Shown: positions 28,214-36,673 of the stretch, piece after piece
Numbering within the stretch: position 1 is the first letter of the stretch
Layout: each line of letters begins with the position of its first letter
Origin: Desulfoscipio sp. XC116
GTDB lineage: Bacteria; Bacillota; Desulfotomaculia; Desulfotomaculales; Desulfallaceae
Reading direction: 5' to 3'
Assembly (NCBI RefSeq): GCF_039851975.1
Contig: NZ_CP156660.1
Span: 2,175,035 to 2,239,034, forward strand
Length of the DNA stretch: 64,000 nt
The notes under the pieces: generated by a model
Database searches by the model: none
The model's input: the letters and a program-made list of their open reading frames with translations, nothing else
What the model was told of the DNA's origin: nothing
Made by a program: the position numbers and the translations under genes

Positions 28214-29065
28214 TTAATTTTCCAGATCTTTCTTTAGTTTCTGTATGGCCTCAAGGGACAGTCCGGTTATTTCTGCTATGTCACCTATAGGAAAACCTTT
28301 TTTTAAGGCAGCTCTGACAACTTCAAATTTACCCTCAAACTTGCCCTCAAGTTTGCCCTCAAGTTTAGCTTCCGCTCTTTCTTCTTTGACCCACTCCTGG
28401 AAAATCGGTGACGCCATAATCATTTCCCTCCTTATCATCGACAGTACCAGTTTCTTCGGAAACCTTCCGCCAGCCATTACAGCCATCACTGCCAAAAGAT
28501 CCAGTTTTAGAGCCTCGTCTTCCACTTCCTGCACTACATCTATGCACTCTTTTAGTGCCTGCTCGGGAGTCTCTTGTTCGTTATCGCCCCTCATCAACGG
28601 CAGCAACGGGTATAACCCTATCAATTTGGCTTCTATCACCGGCTGTCTGCACTGTTCCCACACTCTGATCACTTCGTAGGTATATTCAAGTATACCTCTG
28701 TCCCATTTATCCCGCAGTATGTGCTGACCGTTATCGTTCTCCCGGTAGAAAAACATCACTACTTGCCGTATAGATGGTGTCCCCTTGCCCTCCGTCAGGG
28801 TGGCCTCCCATATGTCGCTTCTATAACGCAGCATTCTAGCCGGCAATGCATTGTCGCGGTAACCCATCGGCTCAAAGTTCAGCAGGTATAGCCCGCCGGG
28901 GTCGGTTATCTCCAGCACGCTGTCCAGCCGTGATTCTTTCTTAGGGGTATAGTCCGTCTTGAAGTTTGTTACCCACTCTTCCCGGCAGCCCGGCAGCAAA
29001 TACCTGGCCCAGTCCGCCGGTCTGAGCTCAATTAGTTTCTTTAGGGGTACGTCTATTTTGGGCAT
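28214..29065 (-). CDS. Rpn-like PD-(D/E)XK nuclease / putative transposase family protein
   Basis: 283 aa. It has the layout of the Rpn/YhgA-like family (recombination-promoting nuclease): an N-terminal PD-(D/E)XK-like core (DSVLEITDPGGLYLLNFEPM), a helical middle, and a C-terminal helix region with four GKLE/GKFE-type repeats followed by GFPIGDIAEITGLSLEAIQ, an HTH-like tail. The catalytic Gln/Lys after the Glu is not obvious, so activity is uncertain. It is flanked by duplicated fragments of the neighbouring hexokinase and pilin genes. Its SD is weak and the start is by homology pattern. Confidence 0.7.
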   Translation of the reverse strand: MPKIDVPLKKLIELRPADWARYLLPGCREEWVTNFKTDYTPKKESRLDSVLEITDPGGLYLLNFEPMGYRDNALPARMLRYRSDIWEATLTEGKGTPSIRQVVMFFYRENDNGQHILRDKWDRGILEYTYEVIRVWEQCRQPVIEAKLIGLYPLLPLMRGDNEQETPEQALKECIDVVQEVEDEALKLDLLAVMAVMAGGRFPKKLVLSMIRREMIMASPIFQEWVKEERAEAKLEGKLEGKFEGKFEVVRAALKKGFPIGDIAEITGLSLEAIQKLKKDLEN

Positions 29066-29280
29066 TGCTTTCGCTCACTCTTTCTATTTATATTTTACCA
29101 TATAACCGCCTGTTTTCTAAATACCGGTTTATTTTTCCTGCCTGAATTTTCTTTCCTTATCCATTTCCAAGCATCCTCTGTCAAAACGAGGCGCAATTGA
29201 GATACCATGCCTGCTAGGAGCTGTACGCTATTGAATTTTAAGGACGTTGTAGAATTTGACAACGAGCGAATGTTTATCTA

Positions 29281-29447
29281 CATATACCGGCACAATAAAG
29301 CACATTGATCCGCACCTTGATGAATACCACACCATAGCTATTGACGGCTCCTGTATGAATTAATGCCCGGCTATGCAAATAAGCTAAACATCACCAGATG
29401 GCTCGGGAGTTGGAGCCGCCATAGCGGCGGCAATAGTAAACGATTAG
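29281..29447 (+). pseudogene. Fragment of hexokinase 3' end
   Basis: It matches the last part of the intact hexokinase (27692-27913) with many substitutions and an internal deletion of about 60 bp, including the same terminal codons and TAG. Continuing past the stop, the match runs into the end of the minor pilin gene. The gap 29066-29280 shows no gene. Confidence 0.8.
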
Positions 29448-29452
29448 TGTTG

Positions 29453-30625
29453 TTAGAAAACCCTACGCGATTCCTTCCATGATTTTGTTTCAACATTTAC
29501 CGTTATAGCACCGTCTATCGGCACAGGACCACAGACAGGATATATTTCAAATAGACCCGTCTCCACAGCATCATTTTCATGGATCATCAAGCCGCCAACG
29601 CAGGCCGCACCGTGTAGTTTTGCGCCGCCTTGTACACTCAAAGATCCTCCGGCAATGATGTTGGCATATACATGATTATTATTGATATCTACATTCCCAA
29701 GACTAATCAGGGCTAAGCCGGCCTTATTAATACCAAAGTTTTCTTCTTCGATATCCCTGCTTCTTAACTCCCCCAACACATTAATATCACCAGTGGAAAA
29801 AATTAGTGCTGTTTCCTGATATTCACCCGAAATAGCAACGTTTCCATCAATATAATAAAAGCCGCTGCAATTGGCTATATTATAAGATTGCCCGGTTCTT
29901 TCCCCGGGCAGCGGCAATGAATCGTCAAAATTTTCAAAGGTTACACTGTCATAAAAAACATGTCCGTTTTCCTCTTCCACTGCCTTCTGCAAATAATAAT
30001 CCTTATCCAGTTCGGGGAAAGATGGTATGTAATCGTAATTTTCATATACTTGACCGTCGCAATCACCCGTCACCTGGCCGCTGGCATAAATACTACCAGT
30101 GATTTGCGCAGTGTCCGGAATGTCCACACTGCCATTTAGCACCATATTGCCATCTATTGTTATACCGCCCTGCATAATAAAGTTAGCCGGTTGGACGGGC
30201 AGTATAGTCAATCCCTTTAAATAATCTTCCGCACCAAATACTGCTACTGTACAATGCAATGTTTTTTGAGCCAGCAGTTCACCGGCATCGCTTTGACATC
30301 GTCCCATAGAATTAATCGATACGGAGTTGCCAATATCCTGTTTTTCTTCAGGAGGAAGCTCGAATGAATAGGTAATGCCATCATCAATTTTTCTTTCTTT
30401 ATTGTCATCAGACAACTCAGCGTTTTCCTTAATTAAGGCAATGACTTCTTCAATACCGGCCTCAGCCGCACACTGCGCCTTGATATACTCTTCCTGTCTT
30501 ATTACATTTGTGTAAACCATTAAAGTCATAGTTCCCAAGGCAATGCTTAATATAAAAAGAACAGTAGTAATCATCATTACTAAAATTAAAGTTTGTCCAT
30601 CTTCGCCGCCTGAATGCCCTTTCAC
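29453..30625 (-). CDS. PilX-like minor pilin with polymer-like C-terminus
   Basis: 390 aa from GTG 30625, whose GTGA overlaps the upstream stop (coupled translation); GGGAG lies 8 nt before. The N-terminal helix GQTLILVMMITTVLFILSIAL lacks Glu5, as in PilX/GspK. The C-terminal half has beta-solenoid-like segments (GSVDIPDTAQITGSIYASGQ, NVDINNNHVYANIIAGGSL). Third gene of a minus-strand PilV-PilW-PilX-like operon and the counterpart of the 691-aa plus-strand protein. Confidence 0.75.
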   Translation of the reverse strand: MKGHSGGEDGQTLILVMMITTVLFILSIALGTMTLMVYTNVIRQEEYIKAQCAAEAGIEEVIALIKENAELSDDNKERKIDDGITYSFELPPEEKQDIGNSVSINSMGRCQSDAGELLAQKTLHCTVAVFGAEDYLKGLTILPVQPANFIMQGGITIDGNMVLNGSVDIPDTAQITGSIYASGQVTGDCDGQVYENYDYIPSFPELDKDYYLQKAVEEENGHVFYDSVTFENFDDSLPLPGERTGQSYNIANCSGFYYIDGNVAISGEYQETALIFSTGDINVLGELRSRDIEEENFGINKAGLALISLGNVDINNNHVYANIIAGGSLSVQGGAKLHGAACVGGLMIHENDAVETGLFEIYPVCGPVPIDGAITVNVETKSWKESRRVF

Positions 30626-31137
30626 AACTCCATCTCCCGCGTCCAATTTCTTAGCGTAACAGTCGTACTAACGTCCATTATCCCACTGCCGCCCTTTTCT
30701 CCGGTTAGCTTCAAATGAACAGTTCGAACATCTTGATCCGCATTAGCAGGTTTTACATTGATCCCTGTGATGTATCTGGCTACCGAATTATGGCCGGACC
30801 CGTCGCTGGAGCGAATTAATTGATAAACTGCTTCTGTATCACCGCTTTTACTTATTCGATAAGATATCACATCTTGCTTTAGATCTATAAAAGTAAGCCG
30901 CCCTCTCATATGATCTTCAATAGTTGTAATTCGAACAGCCTGGCGGAGTTCCCGGGAAACTCTGTCCAGCCCAACTCGCAGGTTTTCCTGTACTTCCAAT
31001 CTATCCAGGTTTAAATAGTATGCTTTTATCCCAAAGACAAACAAGGAGTTTGCGGTACTCAAAACCAGAATAATTAGAAACATAGCCGTTAACAATCCTA
31101 TCAGAGTTAAGCCATCATTTTTTAAAACTTTTGGCAT
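30622..31137 (-). CDS. PilW/GspJ-like pseudopilin with Glu5 replaced
   Basis: 171 aa. The leader region DGLTLIGLLTAMFLIILVLS matches a pseudopilin N-terminus, but the position normally Glu5 is Gly. A long helix (RLEVQENLRVGLDRVSRELRQ, read in parts) and a beta domain follow. SD AGGTGAT upstream. It may need a partner Glu5-pilin for assembly, as some minor tip pilins do. Confidence 0.75.
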   Translation of the reverse strand: MPKVLKNDGLTLIGLLTAMFLIILVLSTANSLFVFGIKAYYLNLDRLEVQENLRVGLDRVSRELRQAVRITTIEDHMRGRLTFIDLKQDVISYRISKSGDTEAVYQLIRSSDGSGHNSVARYITGINVKPANADQDVRTVHLKLTGEKGGSGIMDVSTTVTLRNWTREMEL

Positions 31138-31143
31138 AACGCA

Positions 31144-31521
31144 TCACCTTTTGGCCCTGGCGCCGACAATAGCTACCGTTTTTTCAAGACCGGATATTGA
31201 TTCGGTGAAATATACCGTGACATGGATTCTTTTTAAATATCTGCAATCATTATCATTCTGGACGTATACACTATATTGATAACTGCCATTGGAAGCCGGA
31301 AAATCTGTTCTGGGAATCGAGGTAATGGTTTCAAATTCCGTACCGATTGTTTCCTCCAGCTTTCCATGGGCCATCTCTATCGCTTTTAACCGCTGCATAG
31401 ACACCGCTAACTGTTTGGTTGAAGTGGTAATAGCAAATGATATGGCAACAATGCAAATACTCAATATCAATATTGAGCTAAGCACTTCCATGATGATGAA
31501 TCCCCGTTTATCGGCAAGCAA
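31144..31521 (-). CDS. PilV/GspI-like pseudopilin
   Basis: 125 aa. TTG start with GGGGGG 5 nt upstream. The leader RGFIIMEVLSSILILSICIV has Glu5. The soluble domain is small (YQYSVYVQNDNDCRYLKRIH). First gene of the minus-strand minor pilin operon. Of the upstream gap 31522-31973, only 31683-31822 (a repeat) shows structure. Confidence 0.75.
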   Translation of the reverse strand: MLADKRGFIIMEVLSSILILSICIVAISFAITTSTKQLAVSMQRLKAIEMAHGKLEETIGTEFETITSIPRTDFPASNGSYQYSVYVQNDNDCRYLKRIHVTVYFTESISGLEKTVAIVGARAKR

Positions 31522-31687
31522 TATATCCCCCCTATAATAAGGAAAATATACATGAATAAGAGTGACTTTTTATCCACCAATTTTACCTATATGATTTAAT
31601 TTATACAACAGTTATCAAATAATCCCTGCATACATGATAAGTATTTCCCTGGCACTACCACATAACTTATATTTTTACATATACATC

Positions 31688-31822
31688 CATGCCGCTTGCG
31701 CAGCACTATAGAAAGATGAGAATATCGTTAGTTTGTCTTTGCGAGAAGCAAAGCGACGTGGCCATCTTATGTTGGGCTGTCTACACAGTTTGGGATTGCT
31801 TCGCTTGCGCTCGCAATGACAA
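31688..31822 (+). repeat. GTCATTGCGAG-type dispersed repeat, copy 3, with composite left flank
   Basis: The core is 31734-31822: left end GTCTTTGCGAGAAGCAAAGC, right end GATTGCTTCGCTTGCGCTCG followed by CAATGACA. The flank 31688-31733 (CATGCCGCTTGC... and AGAATATCGTTAG) is a diverged version of the flank before copy 1, so flank and core may travel together. Confidence 0.75.
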
Positions 31823-31973
31823 AGCATACCGAAAGAAAAGAATTTTAAGCTTTTCCAAGATAGATAAACAAATAAAATAGCCTCCCAAGATCGACAGTTA
31901 GAAGGTTTTTATATCCTTATGGTTGAAATTACCTTAATAGGATAGCTTTTATGACATAAAAGGATGCGTTGAT

Positions 31974-32468
31974 ATGCAAGGCAATAGAGATATAGTCGTA
32001 GAAAACCAGGGCTTTTCATTAATCGAGCTCATTATCATTATCTTAGTTATGGGCATTATCATGGCTATAGCTGTCCCCTCCATGAACAACTGTCTGACAA
32101 ATTATCAACTGCATGCCGAATGCATGCAGTTACAGCAGCATATCCGGTCGGTAGCTCAGGAAGCGTTGGTTAAGGATTCCGACGATTTTTATATCAGGCT
32201 GTATTTAGCAGACGATAAATATGGAATTGTTGCCCCGACAGGCAACGGCAACTCTGTCATGGTGCAGTTGCCTGTCGGGATAGATCTGGCATTTTCTAAT
32301 TTTCCACTCGATTACATTAGGTTTTCCGGCAAGGGAAAGCCGGTCGTAGGCGGGAGTATCAGATTGGAAAGCAAAAGAACCGGCCGCATGCAATATGTTA
32401 TAGTCGCCGCCGTCACAGGACGCACCAGGGTCAGCGATAAGCCGCCGTTATCAAACAAAGTTTACTAA
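31974..32468 (+). CDS. FimT/GspH-like pseudopilin
   Basis: 164 aa. Leader NQGFSLIELIIIILVMG with Glu5, then a helix (ECMQLQQHIRSVAQEALV) and a beta-rich domain (KYGIVAPTGNGNSVMVQLP), typical of GspH/FimT. SD AAAGGATG. It is divergent from the PilV-PilW-PilX operon and could complete that minor-pilin set. Confidence 0.8.
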   Translation: MQGNRDIVVENQGFSLIELIIIILVMGIIMAIAVPSMNNCLTNYQLHAECMQLQQHIRSVAQEALVKDSDDFYIRLYLADDKYGIVAPTGNGNSVMVQLPVGIDLAFSNFPLDYIRFSGKGKPVVGGSIRLESKRTGRMQYVIVAAVTGRTRVSDKPPLSNKVY

Positions 32469-32602
32469 TTAGCTTATCTAATAAGTTTGTTTAAACCTTA
32501 AGTTTAATGCCTGTTACATCTTGCAAAGTTGATGAAGGAACAATGTGACATATGTCTAACTAATTACTCTAGTGAATATAAATATGAAAAGAGGAATATT
32601 AG

Positions 32603-33445
32603 ATGCAAGAACTGGTATATTTAAACGGATGGGTCGGGTCATTCGATAATGCTCATATATCAATTAACGACCGGGGTTACAACTTTGGGGACGGTATCTA
32701 CGAAGTAGTCAGGACTTACGACGGTAAAATGTTCGCTGTGGATGATCACCTTAAGCGTCTGGAAACGAGCGCGGCCGTTTTGGAGATAGGATTGCCTTGG
32801 GACAAAAAGCAGTTGAATGCAATAATCAGTGACCTGTTAGAACAAAGCGAAATTAGAGAGGCCATAATATACATCCAAATCACCCGGGGCACCGCCCACA
32901 GAAACCATTTATATGATCCTGACATCCGGCCCAACCTGCTGGTTACGATACGCAGCACACCCGACATTCCCCAATCAACATACATCCAGGGGGTAAACAT
33001 AATCTCCTGCCCCGAATTCCGCTGGCAAATGTGCCACGTAAAATCAACCTCGCTGGCGGCAGCCGTGATGGCCAAGAATAAGGCCCATAGGGCCGGGGCC
33101 GCTGAGGCTGTATTTGTGATGGACGATGGTACAGTTACGGAGTGCACCTCAAGTAATATATTTATATACAAAGGCGGTACCTTGATGACCCACCCGGCAA
33201 ACAACAGAATACTGGCCGGCATTACGCGGAAGCATATATTGAATTTGGCCGAAGGCATGGGTATGCATATCCGACCGGAACCTTTTAAATTTGAGGATAT
33301 GATAGCGGCCGACGAGGTTTTCCTGACCGGAAGCATATCGGAAGTCATCCCCGTGGTTGATATCGACGGTCAAACCATCGCCGGCGGAAAACCGGGGCCG
33401 ATAACCGGCAAGTTGCACCAGGCATTTATATCCCTAAGGTCATAA
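32603..33445 (+). CDS. dat: D-amino-acid aminotransferase (class IV)
   Basis: 280 aa fold-type IV PLP enzyme. D-AAT-like signatures: NDRGYNFGDGIYEVVRTYDG, QITRGTAHRNHLYD (the RGxxxRNH carboxylate-binding site) and PLP-binding Lys near residue 147 in HVKSTSL. The GTVTECTSSNIF loop and an ILAGITR segment complete the family pattern. It interconverts D-alanine and D-glutamate for peptidoglycan. A branched-chain or aminodeoxychorismate role is less likely given the RNH motif. Confidence 0.88.
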   Translation: MQELVYLNGWVGSFDNAHISINDRGYNFGDGIYEVVRTYDGKMFAVDDHLKRLETSAAVLEIGLPWDKKQLNAIISDLLEQSEIREAIIYIQITRGTAHRNHLYDPDIRPNLLVTIRSTPDIPQSTYIQGVNIISCPEFRWQMCHVKSTSLAAAVMAKNKAHRAGAAEAVFVMDDGTVTECTSSNIFIYKGGTLMTHPANNRILAGITRKHILNLAEGMGMHIRPEPFKFEDMIAADEVFLTGSISEVIPVVDIDGQTIAGGKPGPITGKLHQAFISLRS

Positions 33446-33473
33446 GGAATGAGTTTTTAACATTTAATAATCC

Positions 33474-33505
33474 ACAAGAGTAGCTAGTTAATTAGCTACT
33501 CTTGT
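33474..33505 (+). other. Hairpin after dat
   Basis: Perfect 13-bp stem (33474-33486 with 33493-33505) and GTTAAT loop, 28 nt after the dat stop. There is no clear T-run; probably a transcript end or stabiliser. Confidence 0.55.
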
Positions 33506-33542
33506 ATTGGAATAAAGGCAAATTCTTATTAAATCTTATTAA

Positions 33543-33638
33543 TATCCACGCCTTTCACATGAAGATATTAAAGCCTGTTTAGAATATGCGTCAATTACAG
33601 CACGAGAAGAAACCTATTTTATTAAGGCAGGGCTATGA
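33543..33638 (+). pseudogene. Remnant of DUF433 antitoxin
   Basis: The frame reads YPRLSHEDIKACLEYASIT then AREETYFIKAGL and stop, the C-terminus of DUF433 proteins. The N-terminal half is missing. The stop (TGA) overlaps the ATG of the next fragment as ATGA, the normal coupled arrangement of the DUF433-DUF5615 pair. Confidence 0.65.
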
Positions 33639-33727
33639 AATTTTTCACAGACGAAAATATCCCAGTTTCAGTGGGAAAACTTATAATTTTATCGGAAAAT
33701 AAAGATGAACTCTTAAATACTGCCTAA
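33635..33727 (+). pseudogene. Remnant of DUF5615 PIN-like toxin
   Basis: 30 codons starting MKFFTDENIPVSVGKLI, the conserved DUF5615 N-terminus with the DEN active-site motif, then a short divergent tail and stop. Normal members exceed 100 aa, so most of the gene is deleted. With the DUF433 fragment it marks a dead toxin-antitoxin locus. Confidence 0.65.
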
Positions 33728-33781
33728 TTCAAAGATAATTACGCTGTAGTATTAGGCTTTTTGAAACCTCTCGGGCAAAAG

Positions 33782-33818
33782 AAATCCCCTGCCTGATTCG
33801 TTGCGGAGGGGATTTTTT
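33782..33818 (+). terminator. Plus-strand terminator after the DUF433/DUF5615 remnant
   Basis: Nine-bp stem AAATCCCCT/AGGGGATTT (33782-33790, 33807-33815), 16-nt loop and a T-run. It could also act on minus-strand transcripts arriving from the pilin gene at 33974, because A residues precede the stem. Confidence 0.75.
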
Positions 33819-33973
33819 ATAATAAATATTTTATTATATTAATCTATTACCTTAGTGAAAGACAGACTCCTTATAGTAGCTTTTGGGAATGGCGCAAGCC
33901 AAGTCCCAAACCTGCCCGAGCATAAGTTTTTCAGCCACAAAAAGCGTCTCCATGGTTTGCGTAGTTCGCATGC

Positions 33974-34384
33974 CTAATCTTCTTTATCTTCTTCAGTTAC
34001 TTTCCAAGGAAGCGTGTCTAATGTATAGCTAGTCTCCGCTACCATACCAAAACCAGCTGTATCTTTTGTTGCCGTGGCCCTATTACTACTTGAAACAGTA
34101 TACTTTACATCATCGGGTCCCGTTGGCCACGCTTGCAAGTACTCGGTATCAATATCAGCTTGAGTTACGTCAGTCACATCCCCACTGGCTTGACACTGCA
34201 TAATTGCACCGTCAATTGTCCTTAAATTAGCTTCAACTGCAGCTTGATTCGCTTTATCTGTTGTTCTGTTATACACCGGCACCGCAATCGCCGACAAAAT
34301 ACCAATAATCACCACAACCACCATCAGTTCCACCAGAGTGAAGCCTTTACGGTTCCTCAGCGCGTAGCTTATTTTTTGAAACAT
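33974..34384 (-). CDS. pilA: Type IV major pilin
   Basis: 136 aa. Leader MFQKISYALRNRK, then GFTLVELMVVVVIIGILSAI with Glu5, then the usual helix and a compact C-terminal domain without a disulfide pair. The ATG at 34384 follows GAGGAGGTG. Last gene of the pil operon, and a possible separate promoter precedes it (see 34409), so it may be expressed at higher level than the assembly genes. Confidence 0.88.
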   Translation of the reverse strand: MFQKISYALRNRKGFTLVELMVVVVIIGILSAIAVPVYNRTTDKANQAAVEANLRTIDGAIMQCQASGDVTDVTQADIDTEYLQAWPTGPDDVKYTVSSSNRATATKDTAGFGMVAETSYTLDTLPWKVTEEDKED

Positions 34385-34408
34385 CCTTTTCACCTCCTCA
34401 CATATGAA

Positions 34409-34438
34409 ATTCCAAAACAATCTAACAAAGTAAGTCAA
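34409..34438 (-). promoter_or_regulatory. Possible sigma-A promoter for pilA
   Basis: TTGACT (34433-34438) and TGGAAT (34409-34414) with 18-bp spacing, 25 nt before the pilA start codon, which would leave a very short leader. Weak -10; tentative. Confidence 0.3.
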
Positions 34439-34535
34439 TGGATTTACGTCTAATTACGTTATACCTGCTAAACCGCATCTTAGACACTATCCTTGATATT
34501 TTTTTTAAAAAACCAGTTTATTTATCAATCAATCC

Positions 34536-35858
34536 CTAATCCTTGTCTTTTTCGCCTTCTCCGCCTTCGGAACCACCGCCCATCTCCCCGATCAAATCCC
34601 TCACCAGCTTTGCATTATCGGGTGTCTCCTCCACCCATAGCACGTATTCAGGATTTTTGCTATTTCCCGAAAGATTGCTGGAAATATGGAAGTTAGCCAG
34701 CGAAATGCCGGACAGCTCGCTCAGCAGACTTCGTCTGGCATTCAAGCTTTGGTACGCTCCTTCCCCGGTGGCCGTCAGTACAGGTACCCTGGTTTTCTGG
34801 CGTGTGGTATCCAGGCTGACCAAGGCGCTGCGCACCTGGGTTTCCAGGTGTGCGGAGCAAATAACCAATAATTCCTTGCCAAATTTATCGTAGTTGTAGG
34901 TTATTGTTTTAATATCTTCACCGAAGTCAAATGACGCCAGTCTCTCAGCCGCATAACCGGCCGTAATATTTTTCAACTGAAAAACAAATGCCCTTCGTTT
35001 ACTCGCATCCGGTATATCCATTGCCTTGACCAGTGTCTCAATCCTATCCCAGCGGGCGAACAGCTCACTGTCAAACACCAAAAGCTTGTTGTTCAGCTTT
35101 ACGTAGCGTTTTAATTCAATACCGGCACTTTTAAGCATTTCTACAGCTGTGTCCGCTGATATCTGATCCAGCGTCAGTGTTTTATAATCCAGGGAAAGCC
35201 GGCTTTCTTCAATATCCACCGCATAAATCAACTCACGCACTTTTTTCAGCACCTGGGCGGTTCCCTGCACCCAAATCAGATTTTGGTTGGTATCCACAGT
35301 GATGCTGATCTGCTCCACCCCCAAGGCGCCTATAAGTTCCTTCATTTTATCCGCCGGTACGTGATACAGGCTAAACCGGGTCAAGATCATCTGGTCAAAG
35401 AAATTATCCTGCAGTATGCCCGGACTGCCCACAAGCATGATTTGGCCATTCTGCAAATAGGTCAGCCCACGGCCCTCAATGATTAGTTCCATAGCCTGCA
35501 GGGGGGTGATATTGTTAGCCTTAAAATTAATCTGTACAGGCTCGGCATCCACCATTATGATATCCACGCCCATTTTAATGGCCAGCGCGGATAAGACATC
35601 CCGGATATCCACACCCCGAAAGTCCAGGGATATCCGTTCATTATTTACTGTCTGAGCAGAGGCCACCGGGTAATCAGTGGCGGCCCAAGCCGGCAGTAAG
35701 ACACTATTGCCCAAGCCGCCGGCCAAGCCGTCAACGATAACCGGTCCGTCGGCCAAAACCGGGCAGCCAAACAACAGCGCTGCAGCAACTATAAGTATTA
35801 ATAATGTTTTAAACAAACCCTCATATGCATAAACACGCTCTTTAATTTTGCCGGTCAT
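34536..35858 (-). CDS. PilQ-like protein with secretin N-domains but no pore domain
   Basis: 440 aa. An export helix (TLLILIVAAALLFGCPVLA) is followed by an STN-type domain (LDFRGVDIRDVLSALAIKMG, then a VDAEPVQINFKANNITPLQAMELI region) and further N1-like modules (YHVPADKMKELIGALGVEQI; FVFQLKNITAGYAAERL). The C-terminal beta-barrel secretin domain is absent. Its place after pilM-N-O-P is exactly where pilQ sits. In a single-membrane cell it may form a periplasm-like ring through the wall; inferred. ATGA overlap with the pilP-like gene. Confidence 0.75.
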   Translation of the reverse strand: MTGKIKERVYAYEGLFKTLLILIVAAALLFGCPVLADGPVIVDGLAGGLGNSVLLPAWAATDYPVASAQTVNNERISLDFRGVDIRDVLSALAIKMGVDIIMVDAEPVQINFKANNITPLQAMELIIEGRGLTYLQNGQIMLVGSPGILQDNFFDQMILTRFSLYHVPADKMKELIGALGVEQISITVDTNQNLIWVQGTAQVLKKVRELIYAVDIEESRLSLDYKTLTLDQISADTAVEMLKSAGIELKRYVKLNNKLLVFDSELFARWDRIETLVKAMDIPDASKRRAFVFQLKNITAGYAAERLASFDFGEDIKTITYNYDKFGKELLVICSAHLETQVRSALVSLDTTRQKTRVPVLTATGEGAYQSLNARRSLLSELSGISLANFHISSNLSGNSKNPEYVLWVEETPDNAKLVRDLIGEMGGGSEGGEGEKDKD

Positions 35859-36628
35859 TCGTCAACACCTTCTTTGTCTGCCGAGTTAGATGACCGGTCA
35901 TCCACTTGATCGACTCCCTGCGCAGCCCGGGAAATTGTTTTCTGTTCAACCGTCGGTTCGGATACTGCACCGGGTATTCCGGCTGTAGGCTGCTCGGCTG
36001 TGTCGCCGGGCGATGTTTTATCCCCCGCCGCATTATCATTGGCGGGCCCAGCTGTTCCGGCCTTTCCCCGCTCCGCATCTGCTGTGCCGGCCGCCGGCTG
36101 GTTGGTTGTTGTTTTGGCCGGAGCCGGTTGGGGAGTTAGATCCTTTACCCGCCCGTTAAATTCCAGCTGCAATTTATGCAGGCCCATTTTTAAAATAACG
36201 GCACTGCGTTTTATTTGCGCTACTTGCCAGCCCCCGGTTATTTCATCGCCCGGTCCGGCCACAAAGACAGTATTGCCTGCTTCAATGATGGCCAAATTTC
36301 CACCGCTGCCGCCCGTAATAATGCCCTTTAAAACCATGCCCCTGCTGAAGGGATCCCGAAGCTTGCTGCTATCTTCCAGCCGGCGGCTGGTGTCCGGCAA
36401 ATATGTACTAACGGCCTCGCGTTCCGGATTTTGGGCAGTTCCACTGTCTGGCTGCTGAAGCTGCTCACCCCTGTTCTGATCAATGAACTTATAATTTAGT
36501 TTTAAAAGCATAATCAAGGCAATTAAAGCGGCCACTAATAAAACACCGGCAATGATGATCTTTTTTTTGTTTTTGAGCACATATTTGTTTATTTGCTCCC
36601 GGTCAATATTTATATTTCCTAGCGGCAC
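35855..36628 (-). CDS. PilP-like pilus assembly protein
   Basis: 257 aa. One N-terminal membrane helix (KIIIAGVLLVAALIALIMLL), a linker, a compact domain (RDPFSRGMVLKGIITGGSGG, NTVFVAGPGDEITGGWQV) with the PilP/GspC-like HR fold pattern, and a long Ala/Pro/Thr/Gly-rich tail. Its stop overlaps the next start by 4 nt. The PilP assignment rests on fold pattern and operon position. Confidence 0.65.
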   Translation of the reverse strand: MPLGNINIDREQINKYVLKNKKKIIIAGVLLVAALIALIMLLKLNYKFIDQNRGEQLQQPDSGTAQNPEREAVSTYLPDTSRRLEDSSKLRDPFSRGMVLKGIITGGSGGNLAIIEAGNTVFVAGPGDEITGGWQVAQIKRSAVILKMGLHKLQLEFNGRVKDLTPQPAPAKTTTNQPAAGTADAERGKAGTAGPANDNAAGDKTSPGDTAEQPTAGIPGAVSEPTVEQKTISRAAQGVDQVDDRSSNSADKEGVDE

Positions 36629-36673
36629 GATTTACTGCTCCTTCCGCATCTCAAAGATGTAACATAAGGAACC

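Noticed and set aside
33852-33971. 39-codon minus-strand frame just downstream of pilA (MRTTQTMETLFVAEKLML...)
   Set aside because: It opens right after the pilA stop but has only a weak SD, no recognisable family and lies beside the terminator region; not enough to call a gene.
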